Assembly (NCBI RefSeq): GCF_900176645.1
Contig: NZ_FXAN01000014.1
Coordinates: 61,211 to 125,210 of the forward strand
Source of the DNA: Burkholderia singularis
GTDB taxonomy: Bacteria > Pseudomonadota > Gammaproteobacteria > Burkholderiales > Burkholderiaceae
DNA: 64,000 bases
Reading direction: 5' to 3'
Every line of letters begins with the position of its first letter. The first letter of the stretch is position 1. Under the pieces are notes generated by a model. That model saw only the letters and a list, made by a program, of their open reading frames with translations, did not search any database and had not been told where the DNA came from. The position numbers and the translations under genes are program-made. Below, in pieces: positions 63,782-64,000 of the stretch.

Positions 63782-63808
63782 GCGCGACCTTCGGGTCGCG
63801 CTTTTTTT
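63782..63808 (+). terminator. Strong intrinsic terminator with TTCG tetraloop
   Basis: GCGCGACC (63782-63789), loop TTCG, GGTCGCGC (63794-63801), then seven T residues (63802-63808). It reads rightward. The nearest rightward gene ends about 690 bases upstream, so it may end an unannotated transcript. Confidence 0.9.
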
Positions 63809-63949
63809 GAATTTAAAAATATGTTTGGTGGTTTTAATTAATTCAAGTAAGGAATTTATTATTAATATTTAAATTAATTCAATAGGTTTTGCGGTCGCGG
63901 TGTATGCATGGTTCACCTGACCTGATGCAAGCTTAAACACTGGGGATGC

Positions 63950-64000
63950 ATGTTGTTGAAACCTCAAGGCTTCGTAGCGAAGGCGGTAGCGGCGGCGGCG
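63950..64000 (+). CDS. Possible start of a further gene, cut by the window edge
   Basis: From the ATG at 63950 the frame reads MLLKPQGFVAKAVAAAA to the edge, with a GGGG stretch upstream. The basic start followed by an Ala-rich run could be a signal peptide. An overlapping ATG at 63946 in another frame is equally open. Too short to identify. Confidence 0.3.
   Translation, partial: MLLKPQGFVAKAVAAAA

Overview
The window is GC-rich, densely packed proteobacterial chromosome. Gene content and order (pdxA-surA-lptD beside amgK-murU; fmdB-DUF502-aspS-nudB-clsB; ubiE-Tim44-ubiJ-ubiB; Burkholderia-type small proteins around an FNR regulator) point to a betaproteobacterium of the genus Burkholderia, quite possibly the pseudomallei group. 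That is an inference from protein recognition, not a database match. No rRNA, tRNA, CRISPR array, insertion sequence or prophage was seen.

Layout. (1) 1-6024: envelope genes. pdxA (partial), surA and lptD run leftward; amgK-murU, a cell-wall recycling pair, runs rightward. (2) 6190-10135: an Atm1-type ABC exporter, an acyl-CoA thioesterase, a nitrate-reductase-associated protein and fdhD. (3) 10404-17502: a leftward beta-oxidation operon led by its probable TetR regulator, followed by an acyl-CoA dehydrogenase, a fused hydroxyacyl-CoA dehydrogenase/enoyl-CoA hydratase, a thiolase and an enoyl-CoA isomerase-like protein. (4) 17693-32678: a leftward housekeeping block with clsB, nudB, aspS, DUF502, fmdB, a TPMT-like methyltransferase, the ubiquinone genes ubiB/ubiJ/ubiE with a Tim44-like protein, DUF971, a HIT hydrolase and a 1340-residue FAD/Fe-S oxidoreductase. 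(5) 33328-36987: ilvA, a DMT transporter with an unusual histidine-rich tail, and a YigZ/IMPACT protein.

(6) 37557-50895 looks like an oxygen-limitation island. It encodes a four-cysteine FNR-type regulator cotranscribed with a stand-alone receiver protein, a NarL-type two-component system, a universal stress protein, several small proteins including a divergent HPF/RaiA-like ribosome factor, a secreted beta-helix protein, a PhaC/PhaZ-like hydrolase, a zinc alcohol dehydrogenase and, most unusually, an orphan pair of F1-ATPase subunits (gamma and epsilon) without alpha, beta, delta or Fo genes. Four FNR/ANR-type boxes (37460, 39192, 45116, 49772), three of them TTGAT-N4-GTCAA, lie in front of the stress protein, the HPF-like protein, the gamma/epsilon pair and the alcohol dehydrogenase, so the island appears to be one regulon.

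(7) 52135-63093 is a carbonyl/electrophile-stress region: a divergent SDR/LysR pair, then a NemR-type TetR repressor that keeps the redox residues Cys98, Cys106 and Lys175. Two identical 17-bp operator copies lie in front of the regulator and in front of a rightward run of yqhD, a curA-like reductase, a DJ-1/PfpI protein, a nitroreductase and a small monooxygenase. A periplasmic-type molybdenum hydroxylase (2Fe-2S subunit plus Tat-signal large subunit) with a triheme cytochrome c follows. The last 900 bases are mostly non-coding, with one strong terminator and possibly the start of another gene at the edge.
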